Shown here piece after piece: positions 43,072 through 53,430 of a stretch of 64,000 bases of DNA (within the stretch, counting starts at the first letter, position 1; each line of letters opens with the position of its first letter). This DNA comes from Corynebacterium sp. zg-331 (GTDB taxonomy: Bacteria > Actinomycetota > Actinomycetes > Mycobacteriales > Mycobacteriaceae), in the NCBI RefSeq assembly GCF_014267345.1, contig NZ_JACMYD010000006.1, positions 62,001 through 126,000 on the forward strand, written 5' to 3'. Position numbers and translations under genes: made by a program. The notes below the pieces were generated by a model. That model was not told where the DNA came from. It did no database searches and saw nothing but the letters and a program-made list of their open reading frames with translations.

Positions 43072-43089
43072 GAGGTATGCGATAACCTC
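43072..43089. promoter_or_regulatory. Candidate operator upstream of the MacAB-like operon
   Basis: Inverted repeat GAGGT-N8-ACCTC in a promoter-like region (TAACCT and TATGCG hexamers) 134 nt before the adaptor gene. The remainder of the 220-nt gap (43003-43222) has hairpin potential but no gene. Confidence 0.3.
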
Positions 43090-43222
43090 ATGTAACAACA
43101 GACTGTGGAGCACCTCTTAACCTGGTGAAAGGAGACCCCGGTTCCTGCCCGACCCACGGCTGCGTGCGCGGTCGTGGCGATCGTCGCCGCGAGGCGGTGA
43201 TGAGGAGCCGGGAAATACGCGC

Positions 43223-45055
43223 GTGAACACCGAAAATGACCCGCCAAAGCTCATAGAAGGTTCCCTCTATAACGAGGTACCCCTGCCGCACCGGGGCGGG
43301 GGCGATACGACGGGCAGGATGCCCGAGCAGCACGAGGAGACCTCTGGGCGCGGCGATGCCGCGGCCGCCGATTCCGGCCAGGCTGACGTCGAGGAGGCCC
43401 GGGCCGCGGAGGCGGCCGCCGCGCAGGATTACCAGGACTCCGATTCCCCCGCCCACGGCGAGCAGCCGGATTACGGCGCGCAGATCGCCGCCGGAGCCAC
43501 CAGGGCGGGTGCCTCCGGTTTCTCCGCCGCCGACGTGGATGACGTGGACAAGGTGGGCTTCGGGGTCACCAGTCTGAGCACCACCGCCATGGGCGAGGAC
43601 GAGGAGCACGGCGAGGACGCCGCCTGGGGCATCCCGGAGGATTCCGTGGTGTTGGCCGAGGGCGAGGAGGAATCCGGCGAGGACGACGCGGAACACGAGG
43701 AGGATCCCGAGGCCACGCGGGAGGTCACCGAGGAGGAGCAGCAGCGCAAGAAGAAGCGGCGTCGCACCCTGCTGACCCTCCTGGCCCTGTTGGCGCTGCT
43801 GCTGTTGGTCTTTGCGGGCTGCCGTGCGGTGTTCGGCGGCGGAGGTTCCGACGGGGACTCCGAGCTGACCGCCGCCGACGTGCAGCCGGTGTCCACCGAG
43901 GGCATCGTTAATCGCATCGCCGTCTCCGGCACCATCGAGCCGGAGAAGAAGGAGACCGTGGCGGCCCCCGCCGCGGCCAAGGTGGACAAGCTCGAGGTGG
44001 CCGTGGGCGACCGGGTGGAGGCCAAGCAGGTGGTGGCCAAGCTCAATACCGACGACCTCAAGGAGCAGCTGGCGGAGGCGGAGAAGCACGCCGATGCGGT
44101 GCGCAAGGAGGGCGATGCCGCCGTGGCCGCCGCGGAAAAGGAGTACGAGCGGCTCAAGGCCGAGGCCGCCCGCGGTAACGCCACCATCGTCTACGGCGGT
44201 ACCGAGTACACCCTGGATCAGGCCCGCGCCAACCCGGACATCGACCCGGAGGATCTACGTCAGGCCCTGGCCGAGGCCAACGTGGTGGACACCGGCGTGA
44301 CCCAAAAGGACGTGGATGCCCAGGCCAAGGTGGTGCGCGATACCCGCAAGAACGCGGATGACGCGGACAAGGAGGCCGAGAAGGCCGTGGACAAGTTGCG
44401 CAAGCAGATCGACGACGCCTCGGTCAAGACCACCATGGCCGGCGTGGTCACGGAGATTCGGGCCAAGGAGGGCCAGACCGCCGAGGGCGCGATGCTGACC
44501 GTGGCCGATGATTCCGCCTTCAAGCTGCGCGGCGAGGTCAAGGAGACGGACATCGACAAGGTGGCCGAGGGCTCCCCGGTGACCTTCACCACCCCCGTGA
44601 CCGGCGATAAGGAGTTCACCGGCGAGGTGGTTTCCGTCTCCCCGGTGGCCGGCAACGGCCCGGTGCAGGAGGACCAGTCCGGCCTCGCGAGCGCCTCGGG
44701 CGGCTCTGGAGCCAAGGTGACCTTCCCCGTGGAGATCGCCGTGACCGGCGATACTGAGGGCCTGCGCATGGGGGCCTCCGCCCGCGTGAAGATCCTCCAG
44801 GAGATCGCCAAGGACGCGATGACGGTGCCGGCCGAGGCGGTGTTTACCAACGACGACGGCACCCAGGTGGTGCTGGTGGTCTCCCGCGATTCCCGCGTGG
44901 TGGAGCGCGAGGTGCAGACCGGCGAGACGGACGGCTACCTCATCGCCGTGACCGGCGGCGACCTCAAGGTCTCCGATCAGGTGATCCTGCAGCCGATCAA
45001 TTTCCAGAATCTCGAGGGCAAGAAGGTCACCGTCTCCACCGGGGTGGACTACTAG
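43223..45055 (+). CDS. MacA/HlyD-type efflux periplasmic adaptor with long acidic cytoplasmic tail
   Basis: 610 aa. The first ~185 residues are disordered and highly acidic (EEESGEDDAEHEEDPE). A basic stop RKKKRRR and one TM helix (about 187-207) follow. Outside, a membrane-fusion-protein fold has a split biotinyl-lipoyl domain (SGTIEPEKKETVAAP ... MAGVVTEIRAKEGQTAEG), a central coiled coil (about 285-400) and beta-barrel domains to the end. It works with the ATPase and permease encoded next. The acidic cytoplasmic extension is absent from classical MacA. Confidence 0.87.
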   Translation: MNTENDPPKLIEGSLYNEVPLPHRGGGDTTGRMPEQHEETSGRGDAAAADSGQADVEEARAAEAAAAQDYQDSDSPAHGEQPDYGAQIAAGATRAGASGFSAADVDDVDKVGFGVTSLSTTAMGEDEEHGEDAAWGIPEDSVVLAEGEEESGEDDAEHEEDPEATREVTEEEQQRKKKRRRTLLTLLALLALLLLVFAGCRAVFGGGGSDGDSELTAADVQPVSTEGIVNRIAVSGTIEPEKKETVAAPAAAKVDKLEVAVGDRVEAKQVVAKLNTDDLKEQLAEAEKHADAVRKEGDAAVAAAEKEYERLKAEAARGNATIVYGGTEYTLDQARANPDIDPEDLRQALAEANVVDTGVTQKDVDAQAKVVRDTRKNADDADKEAEKAVDKLRKQIDDASVKTTMAGVVTEIRAKEGQTAEGAMLTVADDSAFKLRGEVKETDIDKVAEGSPVTFTTPVTGDKEFTGEVVSVSPVAGNGPVQEDQSGLASASGGSGAKVTFPVEIAVTGDTEGLRMGASARVKILQEIAKDAMTVPAEAVFTNDDGTQVVLVVSRDSRVVEREVQTGETDGYLIAVTGGDLKVSDQVILQPINFQNLEGKKVTVSTGVDY

Positions 45056-45171
45056 GGCCATGCCCGCGATGGCCCCGTGATCCCGCCTGGTGGGTGAGGG
45101 CGCGGGCCGGGGTGGCGATCCGCACCCGCTGGGACGTTAAGGGAAGAACAACGGAGGACAGAAAACACCCC

Positions 45172-45875
45172 ATGGAAGAACAGCAGCGCACCCTGATCGA
45201 GTTACGCTCGATCGTGAAAACCTTTAACCAGGGCTCCCCGAACGAGCTGACGGTGCTCCACGGCATTGATCTTTCGGTGCGTCGCGGAGAGTTTCTTTCG
45301 GTGGTCGGGTCGTCCGGCTCCGGCAAGTCCACCCTGATGAACATCATCGGCCTGCTCGACCGTCCCACCTCGGGCGGGTACTGGCTCGGCGGTACCAACG
45401 TCCTGGACTCCGATGACAACGCCCTGGCCCGCACCCGCGCCCAGACCATCGGGTTTGTGTTCCAGAACTTCAATCTGGTCAGCCGGATCAGCGCCCTGCG
45501 CAACGTGGAGATGCCCATGATGTACGCGGGCATCTCCCCCCGCGAGCGCACCGCCCGCGCCAAGGAGCTGCTGGACATGGTGGGCATGGCTGACCGCATG
45601 GATCACCAGCCCTCCGAGCTGTCCGGAGGACAGAAGCAGCGCGTGGCCATCGCCCGCGCCCTCGCCAACGATCCCGAGATCCTGCTGGCCGACGAGCCCA
45701 CGGGCGCGCTCGATAGCGCCACGGGGCGCATGGTCATGGATATTTTCCACAGCCTGCACAAGCAGATGGGCCGCTCCATCGTCTTTATTACGCACAACCC
45801 GGAGCTGGCTCGGGAGACCGATCGCACCATCACCCTGGTGGACGGCCGCGTGGAGATCAATGCAGGGGGTTACCT

Positions 45876-45879
<4 letters not shown>
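45172..45879 (+). CDS. MacB-type ABC transporter ATPase
   Basis: 235-aa ATPase of the LolD/MacB class: Walker A GSSGSGKST (about 43), Q-loop FQNFNLV, signature LSGGQKQRV (about 146), Walker B ILLADEPTGALD, H-loop ITHNP. ATG 45172 chosen to match family length; ACGGAGGAC lies upstream. Its TGA overlaps the permease GTG. Confidence 0.93.
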
Positions 45880-47168
<1,289 letters not shown>

Positions 47169-47176
47169 AGGCAAAG

Positions 47177-47209
47177 GCGGTGCGGGTGGTGTCGCCCTAC
47201 CCGCACCGC
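47177..47209. terminator. GC-rich hairpin between the permease and ino1 genes
   Basis: Perfect 11-bp arms GCGGTGCGGGT / ACCCGCACCGC with an 11-nt loop, between two convergent genes. No T-run, so termination is likely but may be inefficient. Confidence 0.5.
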
Positions 47210-47227
47210 ACGCGCACTAGTTGCGCC

Positions 47228-48319
47228 TTATCCCTCCGCGATGAATTCCTCCAGGCGCTCGCGGGCGAGGTCGTCGGGCAGCTGCTCCGGCGGGGACTTC
47301 ATGAGGTAGGAGGAGGCGGGCATGATCGGGCCGCCCACTCCCCTATCGAGGGCGATCTTGGCGGCGCGCAGGGCGTCGATGATGATGCCCGCGGAGTTGG
47401 GGGAATCCCACACTTCTAGCTTGTATTCCAGGTTCAGCGGCACCCCGCCGAAGGCGCTGCCCTCCAGGCGCACGTAGGCCCACTTGCGGTCGTCGAGCCA
47501 CTCCACGTAGTCCGAGGGGCCGATGTGCACGTTGCGGTCGCTGGTCTTGCCCGCCAGGGGGCCGTCCTGAAGGTTCGAGGTCACCGCCTGGGTCTTGGAG
47601 ATCTTCTTGGACTCCAGGCGCTCGCGATCGAGCATGTTCTGGAAGTCCATGTTGCCGCCCACGTTGAGCTGCATGGTGCGATCCAGGCGCACGCCGCGCT
47701 CCTCGAAGAGGCGCGCCAGGACGCGGTGGGTGATGGTGGCGCCCACCTGGGACTTCACGTCGTCGCCGATGATGGGCAGCCCGGCGGCGCGGAACTTCTC
47801 GGCCCAGGCGGGGTCGGAGGCGATGAACACCGGCAGCGCGTTGACGAAGGCGCACCCGGCGTCCAGCGCCGCCTGGGCGTAGGCCTTATCCGCCGCCTCC
47901 GAGCCCACGGGCAGGTACGAGACCAGCACGTCCGCCTCCGCCTCGCGCAGGGCGGCGGCGACGTCCACCGGCTCGGCCTCGGATTCCTCCACCGCCTGGA
48001 GGTAGTGCGTGCCCAGGCCGTCGAGCGTGGGGCCGCGCTGCACGGTCACTCCCAGCTCGGGTACCTCCGCGATGGTGATGGTGCAGTTGCGCGAGGCCCG
48101 GGTGGCCTCGGAAAGATCCCGGCCCACCTTGGCGGCGTCCACGTCGAAGGCCGCGACGAACTCGATGTCGCCCACGTGGTAGTCCCCGAATTGCACGTGC
48201 ATGAGGCCGGGGACGTGCTCGCTGGCGGGGGTATCGCGGTAGTACTCCACGCCCTGAATCAGGGAGGTGGCGCAGTTGCCCACCCCGGCGATGGCCACGC
48301 GGATCTTGGTGCTGCCCAT
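47228..48319 (-). CDS. ino1: Inositol-3-phosphate synthase
   Basis: 363 aa; converts glucose-6-phosphate to myo-inositol-3-phosphate, the first step to phosphatidylinositol mannosides and mycothiol. NAD motif [16 protein letters not shown] (about 8-23), [17 protein letters not shown], the [17 protein letters not shown] region and the [10 protein letters not shown] motif are intact. Start ATG 48319 has AGAAAGG 6 nt upstream; a TAGCAT -10 gives a leader of about 36 nt. Confidence 0.96.
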   Translation of the reverse strand: MGSTKIRVAIAGVGNCATSLIQGVEYYRDTPASEHVPGLMHVQFGDYHVGDIEFVAAFDVDAAKVGRDLSEATRASRNCTITIAEVPELGVTVQRGPTLDGLGTHYLQAVEESEAEPVDVAAALREAEADVLVSYLPVGSEAADKAYAQAALDAGCAFVNALPVFIASDPAWAEKFRAAGLPIIGDDVKSQVGATITHRVLARLFEERGVRLDRTMQLNVGGNMDFQNMLDRERLESKKISKTQAVTSNLQDGPLAGKTSDRNVHIGPSDYVEWLDDRKWAYVRLEGSAFGGVPLNLEYKLEVWDSPNSAGIIIDALRAAKIALDRGVGGPIMPASSYLMKSPPEQLPDDLARERLEEFIAEG

Positions 48320-48361
48320 GAGGAACCTTTCTGGATAGAGGACATGCTTGTCGTGGCAGTG

Positions 48362-48367
48362 ATGCTA
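48362..48367 (-). promoter_or_regulatory. -10 element for ino1
   Basis: TAGCAT on the minus strand, 43 nt before the ATG; unlike many neighbours this transcript has a leader and a Shine-Dalgarno. Confidence 0.45.
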
Positions 48368-48509
48368 GACCGATGCGGCGCGCGCGGCGGGCGTTGTGGG
48401 GGCGACACGGAGGGTGAATCGTTCAAGGTGAGGTGCGTGGCCCCCGGATGGGGGTGCCGCATCCGTCGCGGAGAGTCAATGAGATCGCGCTGCGCAGATC
48501 CTCGCGGCG

Positions 48510-48515
48510 TAGACT
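48510..48515 (+). promoter_or_regulatory. -10 element for leaderless trhO
   Basis: TAGACT ending 7 nt before GTG 48523. Confidence 0.6.
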
Positions 48516-48522
48516 AAGCCCC

Positions 48523-49419
48523 GTGTCGCTCGGGAAAATCCTTCTGTATTACACGTTCACGCCCATCGCGGACCCGGAGGCGGTGCGCCTCTGGCAGCGG
48601 GATCTGTGCGAGTCCTTGGGCCTGCGCGGTCGCATCCTCGTGTCCACGCACGGGATCAACGGCACCGTGGGCGGGGATATGGCGGCCTGCAAGCGTTACG
48701 TCAAAAAGACCCGCGAATACCCCGGCTTCAAGAACATCGACTTCAAGTGGTCCGAGGGCGGCGCGGAGGATTTTCCCCGTCTTTCAGTCAAGGCCCGCGA
48801 GGAGATCGTGGCCTTCGGCGCCCCCGAGGAGCTGTGCGTGGACGAGCGGGGCGTGATCGGCGGCGGGGTGCACCTCAAGCCCCACGAGGTACACGAGCTG
48901 GTGGAGCGCCGCGGCGAGGAGGTGGTGTTCTTCGACGGGCGCAACGCGATGGAGGCGCAGATCGGCCGCTTCAAAAACGCCGTGGTGCCTAACGCGCGCA
49001 CCACTCACGACTTCATCGCGGAGCTGGACTCGGGCAAGTACGACGCCCTGAAAAATCGCCCCGTGGTCACCTACTGCACGGGTGGCATCCGCTGCGAGGT
49101 GCTCTCCGCGCTCATGCGCAAGAGGGGTTTCAAGGAGGTTTACCAGATCGACGGCGGGATCGTCCGCTACGGGGAGGCCTACGGCAACAAGGGCCTGTGG
49201 GAGGGTTCGCTCTACGTGTTTGATCGCCGGATGACCATGAACTTCGGCATCGACCCCGCGCGCCTGGGGCGGTGCGTGCACTGTGGGGAGCACACCACCT
49301 CCTTCCGCAACTGCGCGAACGAGGCCACCTGCCGCCGCCAGATACTCGTCTGCGATGCCTGCTGGGGTGGGGCCGGGCTGCGTCATTGCGGGCGCGAGGA
49401 GTGCGTGCAGCCTAATTAA
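48523..49419 (+). CDS. trhO: Rhodanese-like tRNA uridine(34) hydroxylase TrhO
   Basis: 298 aa. N-terminal acylphosphatase-like domain (about 1-95; [16 protein letters not shown]), rhodanese domain (about 120-220) with the active-site loop YCTGGIRCE (about residue 187), and a C-terminal cysteine-rich segment (CVHC...C...C...CDAC). TrhO oxygenates U34 of certain tRNAs to 5-hydroxyuridine. GTG 48523 ([12 protein letters not shown]) chosen from the -10 spacing; the frame extends upstream without conservation. Confidence 0.92.
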   Translation: MSLGKILLYYTFTPIADPEAVRLWQRDLCESLGLRGRILVSTHGINGTVGGDMAACKRYVKKTREYPGFKNIDFKWSEGGAEDFPRLSVKAREEIVAFGAPEELCVDERGVIGGGVHLKPHEVHELVERRGEEVVFFDGRNAMEAQIGRFKNAVVPNARTTHDFIAELDSGKYDALKNRPVVTYCTGGIRCEVLSALMRKRGFKEVYQIDGGIVRYGEAYGNKGLWEGSLYVFDRRMTMNFGIDPARLGRCVHCGEHTTSFRNCANEATCRRQILVCDACWGGAGLRHCGREECVQPN

Positions 49420-49422
49420 GGC

Positions 49423-49428
49423 TATGCT
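49423..49428 (+). promoter_or_regulatory. -10 element for leaderless doxX-like gene
   Basis: TATGCT ending 6 nt before ATG 49435, directly behind the trhO stop. Confidence 0.55.
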
Positions 49429-49434
49429 TATTTC

Positions 49435-49833
49435 ATGCAGAATCTTGTGGATCGCGCCGCGCCCGGCGCCATCGCTTTGTCCCGCATCGCCATCGGGTTG
49501 ATCTTTTTCTTCTACGGCAGCTCCCGTTTTTTCGACTGGCCGGTGGCTGGGGAGTACGAGGCCCCTGAGCTTTTTGCCTTTCCCACCTGGTGGGCCGCGG
49601 CAATCCAGATCTTCGGCGGGGCCTTAGTGGTCCTGGGCCTGTTCACCCGCACGGCGGCCTTCTTCTCCTCGGGCAGCATGGCGGTGGCGTATTTCTGGAT
49701 GCACCAGCCGGACGGCCTGACCCCGCTCAACAACGGGGGCGTGCCCAGCGCCCTGTTGTGCTGGGCGCTGTTTATCCTGGTGTTCGTGGGGCCGGGTGCG
49801 CTGAGCGTGGACGCACTGAGGAAAAAGGGGTAG
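49435..49833 (+). CDS. DoxX family membrane protein
   Basis: 132 aa, four TM helices (about 12-32, 52-72, 74-92, 103-122). The DoxX pattern is clear: LSRIAIGLIFFFYGSSRFF at TM1 and FGGALVVLGLFTRTAAF at TM2-3. DoxX proteins are linked to redox or thiol stress in mycobacteria, but the role here is unknown. Confidence 0.85.
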   Translation: MQNLVDRAAPGAIALSRIAIGLIFFFYGSSRFFDWPVAGEYEAPELFAFPTWWAAAIQIFGGALVVLGLFTRTAAFFSSGSMAVAYFWMHQPDGLTPLNNGGVPSALLCWALFILVFVGPGALSVDALRKKG

Positions 49834-49939
49834 TTCCCCACGATTCGTAGGTGCGCGTCGGTGGCCTCGCGTTGGGCGCGTGGCCGGCCGGGATGGAACC
49901 GGGAAGCGCAATGCCGGAGAAAAATCGCGCCCGGATATC

Positions 49940-49945
49940 TATGCT
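49940..49945 (+). promoter_or_regulatory. -10 element for leaderless mhuD
   Basis: TATGCT ending 7 nt before ATG 49953. Confidence 0.6.
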
Positions 49946-49952
49946 GGGCGCC

Positions 49953-50273
49953 ATGAGCATCGTGAAGATCAACGCCCTGACCGTTCCGGCCGATTCCACC
50001 CACACCCTAGAAGAGCGCTTCGGCGCCCGTAAGCACTCCGTGGACAGCGCCCCCGGCTTCGAGGGATTCCAGCTGCTGCGCCCCACCGCCGGGGAGGAAC
50101 GCTACTTCGTGGTCACCTGGTGGAAGGATGAGGCCTCCTATGCTGACTGGCGCGATCACCGCGCGGCTGCCGCCCACGGGGAGGGCGAGGGGCAGGACAA
50201 GCCCCGCCCCGCCGCCACCAAGGCGGAACTCCTGGAGTTCGAGGTGGTGCTGGACTCCCGCGAGGAGGGCTAG
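49953..50273 (+). CDS. mhuD: MhuD-like heme-degrading monooxygenase
   Basis: 106-aa ABM-fold protein that closely follows M. tuberculosis MhuD (Rv3592) as I recall it: VKINALTVPA, PGFEGFQLLRP, GEERYFVVTWW and LLEFEVVLD line up. The catalytic Asn (INA, about residue 7), Trp (WRDH region, about 66) and heme-ligand His (HRAAAAH region, about 75) are present. MhuD opens heme to mycobilins and releases iron without CO. Leaderless start; no iron box was seen upstream. Confidence 0.85.
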   Translation: MSIVKINALTVPADSTHTLEERFGARKHSVDSAPGFEGFQLLRPTAGEERYFVVTWWKDEASYADWRDHRAAAAHGEGEGQDKPRPAATKAELLEFEVVLDSREEG

Positions 50274-50285
50274 GCGCACAAGCAG

Positions 50286-50768
50286 CTACGGCGTGACCCC
50301 TGAGCCGATGATGGCGTAGGGCAGCGTGGTGGTCATCCACAGCATGGCGTGGGGAACGAGCACCCAGAACACCCCCATCCAGGCGCGCCACCGGGTATAG
50401 GACCGCAGCTTGCGCACCGTGACGACCATGCAGCCGAGCAACCCGGCCACCGGCACCACGGTCGAGCCGATCCCCCACCATAGTTGCGCGGGCCTGCTGC
50501 ACAGCCAGGTCGCCTGCCCCGACGCGCAGTACGGTCCGCCTAGGCCGCGCGCCGCGAGCGCCAGGGCGAGCGACGCCACGGCCGACCCCAGCACGGTGAC
50601 GGCAAGCCACCACAGGGCCTGGCGTGTGGAGGCGCGATTGCGTTCGTGTTGCACGGCCGGGTCGGTGGCGCGGGCCAGCTCCTCCGGGGAGTGCGGCGCG
50701 GGCGGCATCTTATTGGCGTCGTCGGCGTCGCTGTGCAGGTCGTTTTCCGGGTGCTCGGGCGGGGTCAC
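50286..50768 (-). CDS. Integral membrane protein of unknown function
   Basis: 160 aa. Soluble acidic N-terminus (1-45), then three or four TM helices (about 50-72, 88-110, 125-145 and a short last one). A conserved-looking extracytoplasmic loop YCASGQATWLCSRPAQLWW with two cysteines may be disulfide-linked. The GTG start overlaps the SDR gene stop (GTGA), so the two are coupled. No family recognised. Confidence 0.75.
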   Translation of the reverse strand: MTPPEHPENDLHSDADDANKMPPAPHSPEELARATDPAVQHERNRASTRQALWWLAVTVLGSAVASLALALAARGLGGPYCASGQATWLCSRPAQLWWGIGSTVVPVAGLLGCMVVTVRKLRSYTRWRAWMGVFWVLVPHAMLWMTTTLPYAIIGSGVTP

Positions 50769-51397
50769 GGCCGCACCTGGATGTCGGTGGTGTGGCTTCC
50801 TAGGGCGGCCACGACGGCCCGGGCCACCTCCTGGGTTTCCAGGTAGAATTCCGGCCGCCACGCCTCCCCCAGCTCCGCCACGATGTCGCGCTGCATGGCC
50901 GTGGCGATCCTGCCGGGGTACACGCTGGTCACCCGGATCTGGGGTTCCTCGGCGCGCAGCGCGTCGCACCAGGCGCGCGCGGCGTGTTTGGCGGCGCTGT
51001 AGGCGGACCACCGAGGCTTCGAGTGGTATCCGGCGCCGGAATTGACGTACACCACGTGCCCGCCCGCCGCGCGCAGGGCGGGCAGCGCCCGGGCGGTCAG
51101 CTCCACCGGGGCGTGGAGGTTCACGGCGAGCGATTCCTCCCAGGCGTCGCGCGGTAAGTCGGCGGTGGTGCCGATGGGGCACACCCCGGCGCAGTGGATG
51201 AGCGCGTCGATGCGGTCGGGCAGGGGGAGGTGGCCGGGCAGCGGCCGTCGGAAGTCCGCTCGCCACCAGGAGGCATCGAGGGCGACGTCGGGGTGGGAGC
51301 GGTACTGGGCGCTGATCTCCCAACCCTCCTCCAGGAGGAGCGCGGCCACGTCGCGGCCCACTCCCCCGCTGGCTCCGGTGATAACGGCGTGGGGCAT
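50765..51397 (-). CDS. Short-chain dehydrogenase/reductase
   Basis: 210 aa, compact SDR. Nucleotide motif TGASGGVG (about 7-14), NAG-like HCAGV (about 69), catalytic Ser in NSGAGYHS and YxxxK in YSAAKHAA (about 133). NAD(P)(H)-dependent; substrate unknown. AAAGGAG 6 nt before the ATG. Confidence 0.9.
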   Translation of the reverse strand: MPHAVITGASGGVGRDVAALLLEEGWEISAQYRSHPDVALDASWWRADFRRPLPGHLPLPDRIDALIHCAGVCPIGTTADLPRDAWEESLAVNLHAPVELTARALPALRAAGGHVVYVNSGAGYHSKPRWSAYSAAKHAARAWCDALRAEEPQIRVTSVYPGRIATAMQRDIVAELGEAWRPEFYLETQEVARAVVAALGSHTTDIQVRP

Positions 51398-51413
51398 GGT
51401 TGCTCCTTTCGGA

Positions 51414-52373
51414 TCAGGTGTTGTTCTTCGATACGGGGTAAACGATCACGGGCACGCGCACGTGCGGGAGGAAATCGGTGGCGCTGCTGCCCACGAAGAC
51501 CCGCTCGATGGCCCCCAGGGGGTGCGAACCGAGGCAGAGCAGGTCGCCCTTTTTCCACTTCACGGCGTCCACGGCCCCCGCCCATCCTGGGCCGGTGCCC
51601 ACCTCGGACTGTAGCTCCAGGTCGGGGTAGCGCGCGGCGATCCCGTCGCGGGCGCGATCCAGCATGGCCAGGGAATGCTCGCGCCAGTCGTGGGCGAGCT
51701 CCTTGGCGAGGTGAAAGCTCCCGGTCGGGGAGGTATCTGCCACGTCGGAGGGGGAAAAACACAGGATACGTAACGGCGTGCCCCAGGCGTGGGCTAGGCG
51801 GGCGGCGTGGGTAAGGCTGGGGTCGCGCTCGGCCAGCTCGGTGCTGAGGTAGGCAAAGTTCACGCGTTTGACCCCGTTTTTGGCCAGCTTCGGGGCGCGG
51901 GGGGCCAGCCCCAGGGCCTTGGGGGAGGAATGGAGGAGGGCGTCCGCGGTGGAGCTGGCCAGGAATCTCCCCTTGGGCGCGGCGGCCGTGGACCCCAGGA
52001 TCACCAGGTGGGCGTCAAAATCCTTGGCTGCCTGCGTGAGCAGGGCGTGCTGGGAGGGGCCATCGAGGAAGACGGAGACGCGCTCGTCCCACTGCCTCGG
52101 GCTGACCTGCGCGCGCTCGAGGGCGCGGATGACGGCCTTCCGGCAGGCGCGCTGCTGCTTGTCGAACCACGCATGGTATTTCCCACCCAGCTTCTGCAGC
52201 GAGGTGGCGGGCCAGGGGCGCAGGAAGGTGGTGACCACCCGGATGCGTACCTCGGTGGTGCGCGCCAGCCAGGCCGCCACGTCGAGGGAATCCGTGCGGG
52301 GGGAGTCGGGATGCCACTCGACGAGAAGCCGCCAGGGGTCGGGCGGGGTGCCTGTGGCCGAAACCGCGCTCAA
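51414..52373 (-). CDS. Tandem universal stress protein
   Basis: 319 aa made of two UspA-like units (about 12-155 and 165-310). The C-terminal unit keeps the nucleotide loop GSHPLGAIERVFVGSSATDFLPHVRVPVIVYP; the first has GSTAAAPKGRFLASSTADALLH. TTG start at 52373 (MSAVSATG), supported by GGAAGG upstream and domain length. A comparable Usp gene class answers starvation or hypoxia in actinobacteria. Confidence 0.87.
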   Translation of the reverse strand: MSAVSATGTPPDPWRLLVEWHPDSPRTDSLDVAAWLARTTEVRIRVVTTFLRPWPATSLQKLGGKYHAWFDKQQRACRKAVIRALERAQVSPRQWDERVSVFLDGPSQHALLTQAAKDFDAHLVILGSTAAAPKGRFLASSTADALLHSSPKALGLAPRAPKLAKNGVKRVNFAYLSTELAERDPSLTHAARLAHAWGTPLRILCFSPSDVADTSPTGSFHLAKELAHDWREHSLAMLDRARDGIAARYPDLELQSEVGTGPGWAGAVDAVKWKKGDLLCLGSHPLGAIERVFVGSSATDFLPHVRVPVIVYPVSKNNT

Positions 52374-52423
52374 TCCATCACCTTCCTGCCGCCGAGGCCG
52401 CTAAGGGCGCGCGAGGTGGGCGT

Positions 52424-52876
52424 TCACCGGGTGGGGTCCTCGGCACCGTACTTGCTGGCCAGGATGTTAATCACGTCCACGAACTCGTCGGTACGCCGGA
52501 GCTCCTCCGGGGAGAGTTCTTCGAGCATCTCGGTGAGGTTGCGGGTGCGTTCTTCGCCCACTCGTTCCAATTCCGCCATGCCCAGCTCGGTCAGGTGCAC
52601 GCGCACCCCGCGTCGATCGTGAGTGTCGCGGATGCGTTCCACCATCCCCCGTTGCTCCAGCTGATGCAGCGCATTGGAGGCGGTGGGCATGCGGATCCCC
52701 TCCTCCTTGGCCAGCTGGCTGATTCGCGATTCACCGTTTTCCTTCATCCGGGTCATGATGGAAAGCTGCGGGCCAGTGAGGTTGGACTGGTGCGCAACGC
52801 GGAAGTACATCACATAGAGCTTGGTCAGTGCGGGGCGTATCTTTCGGGCCACCGCATCGGGGGTGGGGGAGTTCAT
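52424..52876 (-). CDS. MarR family transcriptional regulator
   Basis: 150 aa winged helix. Dimer helix at the N-terminus, recognition region ISQLAKEEGIRMPTASNALHQLEQRGMVER (about 52-81) and wing DTHDRRGVRVHLTELG. Likely controls the adjacent Usp-SDR genes or itself; ligand unknown. TAGAGT ends 7 nt before the ATG, so leaderless. Confidence 0.9.
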   Translation of the reverse strand: MNSPTPDAVARKIRPALTKLYVMYFRVAHQSNLTGPQLSIMTRMKENGESRISQLAKEEGIRMPTASNALHQLEQRGMVERIRDTHDRRGVRVHLTELGMAELERVGEERTRNLTEMLEELSPEELRRTDEFVDVINILASKYGAEDPTR

Positions 52877-52883
52877 AGTATCT

Positions 52884-52889
52884 ACTCTA
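52884..52889 (-). promoter_or_regulatory. -10 element for leaderless marR gene
   Basis: TAGAGT on the minus strand ending 7 nt before ATG 52876. Confidence 0.5.
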
Positions 52890-52961
52890 GCGTTAAAGAA
52901 GTATGTAGGAAGAAACAGTACGCCGATCGTTCCCGGCCCGGGGCGCTCCCTCGGTTTTCTC

Positions 52962-52967
52962 TAGGCT
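52962..52967 (+). promoter_or_regulatory. -10 element for the leaderless DUF5318 gene
   Basis: TAGGCT ending 7 nt before the GTG at 52975. Confidence 0.5.
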
Positions 52968-52974
52968 CTTCTGC

Positions 52975-53367
52975 GTGATGCATTACCGCTATGACGTGAG
53001 TTACCAGTGGCAGAGGCGCACGCTGTTGCGGCGCTTCCGCGCCGGTCAGGTGCCCCGCGAGGAGCTGTGCGACGCCGACTTCCTCCTGGTCACCGCGGCG
53101 CGCTTCCACGGGCATCCCGCCCCGGAACCGTGCCCGGTGTGCGGCAGCCTGGAGCTGAGGGTGGTGCGGTGGGTGCACGGCGAGGACCTAGGGCGGCGCT
53201 CCGGTACCGCGCGCACCGAGGAGGAGATCGCGGCGCTGGTGGCCGAGCGAGGCGAGGTCACGGTGCACACCGTGGAGGTCTGCCCGGCATGTCGGTGGAA
53301 TCACCTTGTCCGTTCCGCCACGGCCGCGCCGGGCGAGGCGGGCTCGCATCCCGCGGCGGGGGGTTAG
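52975..53367 (+). CDS. DUF5318 family protein
   Basis: 130-aa soluble actinobacterial protein. Starts MMHYRYDVSYQWQRRTLLRRFRAG, then two zinc-knuckle-like pairs, CPVCGS (about residue 53) and CPACRWN (about 103). The family usually sits directly in front of the ponA-type class A PBP gene, as here. Function unknown. GTG 52975 or the adjacent ATG 52978 could start translation; the -10 spacing favours the GTG. Confidence 0.82.
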   Translation: MMHYRYDVSYQWQRRTLLRRFRAGQVPREELCDADFLLVTAARFHGHPAPEPCPVCGSLELRVVRWVHGEDLGRRSGTARTEEEIAALVAERGEVTVHTVEVCPACRWNHLVRSATAAPGEAGSHPAAGG

Positions 53368-53430
53368 ACCTGTGCCGGGTGAAGCAAGTAATCTGCATGT
53401 CAAATACACGTTCAATGATGGGGACCGTAG

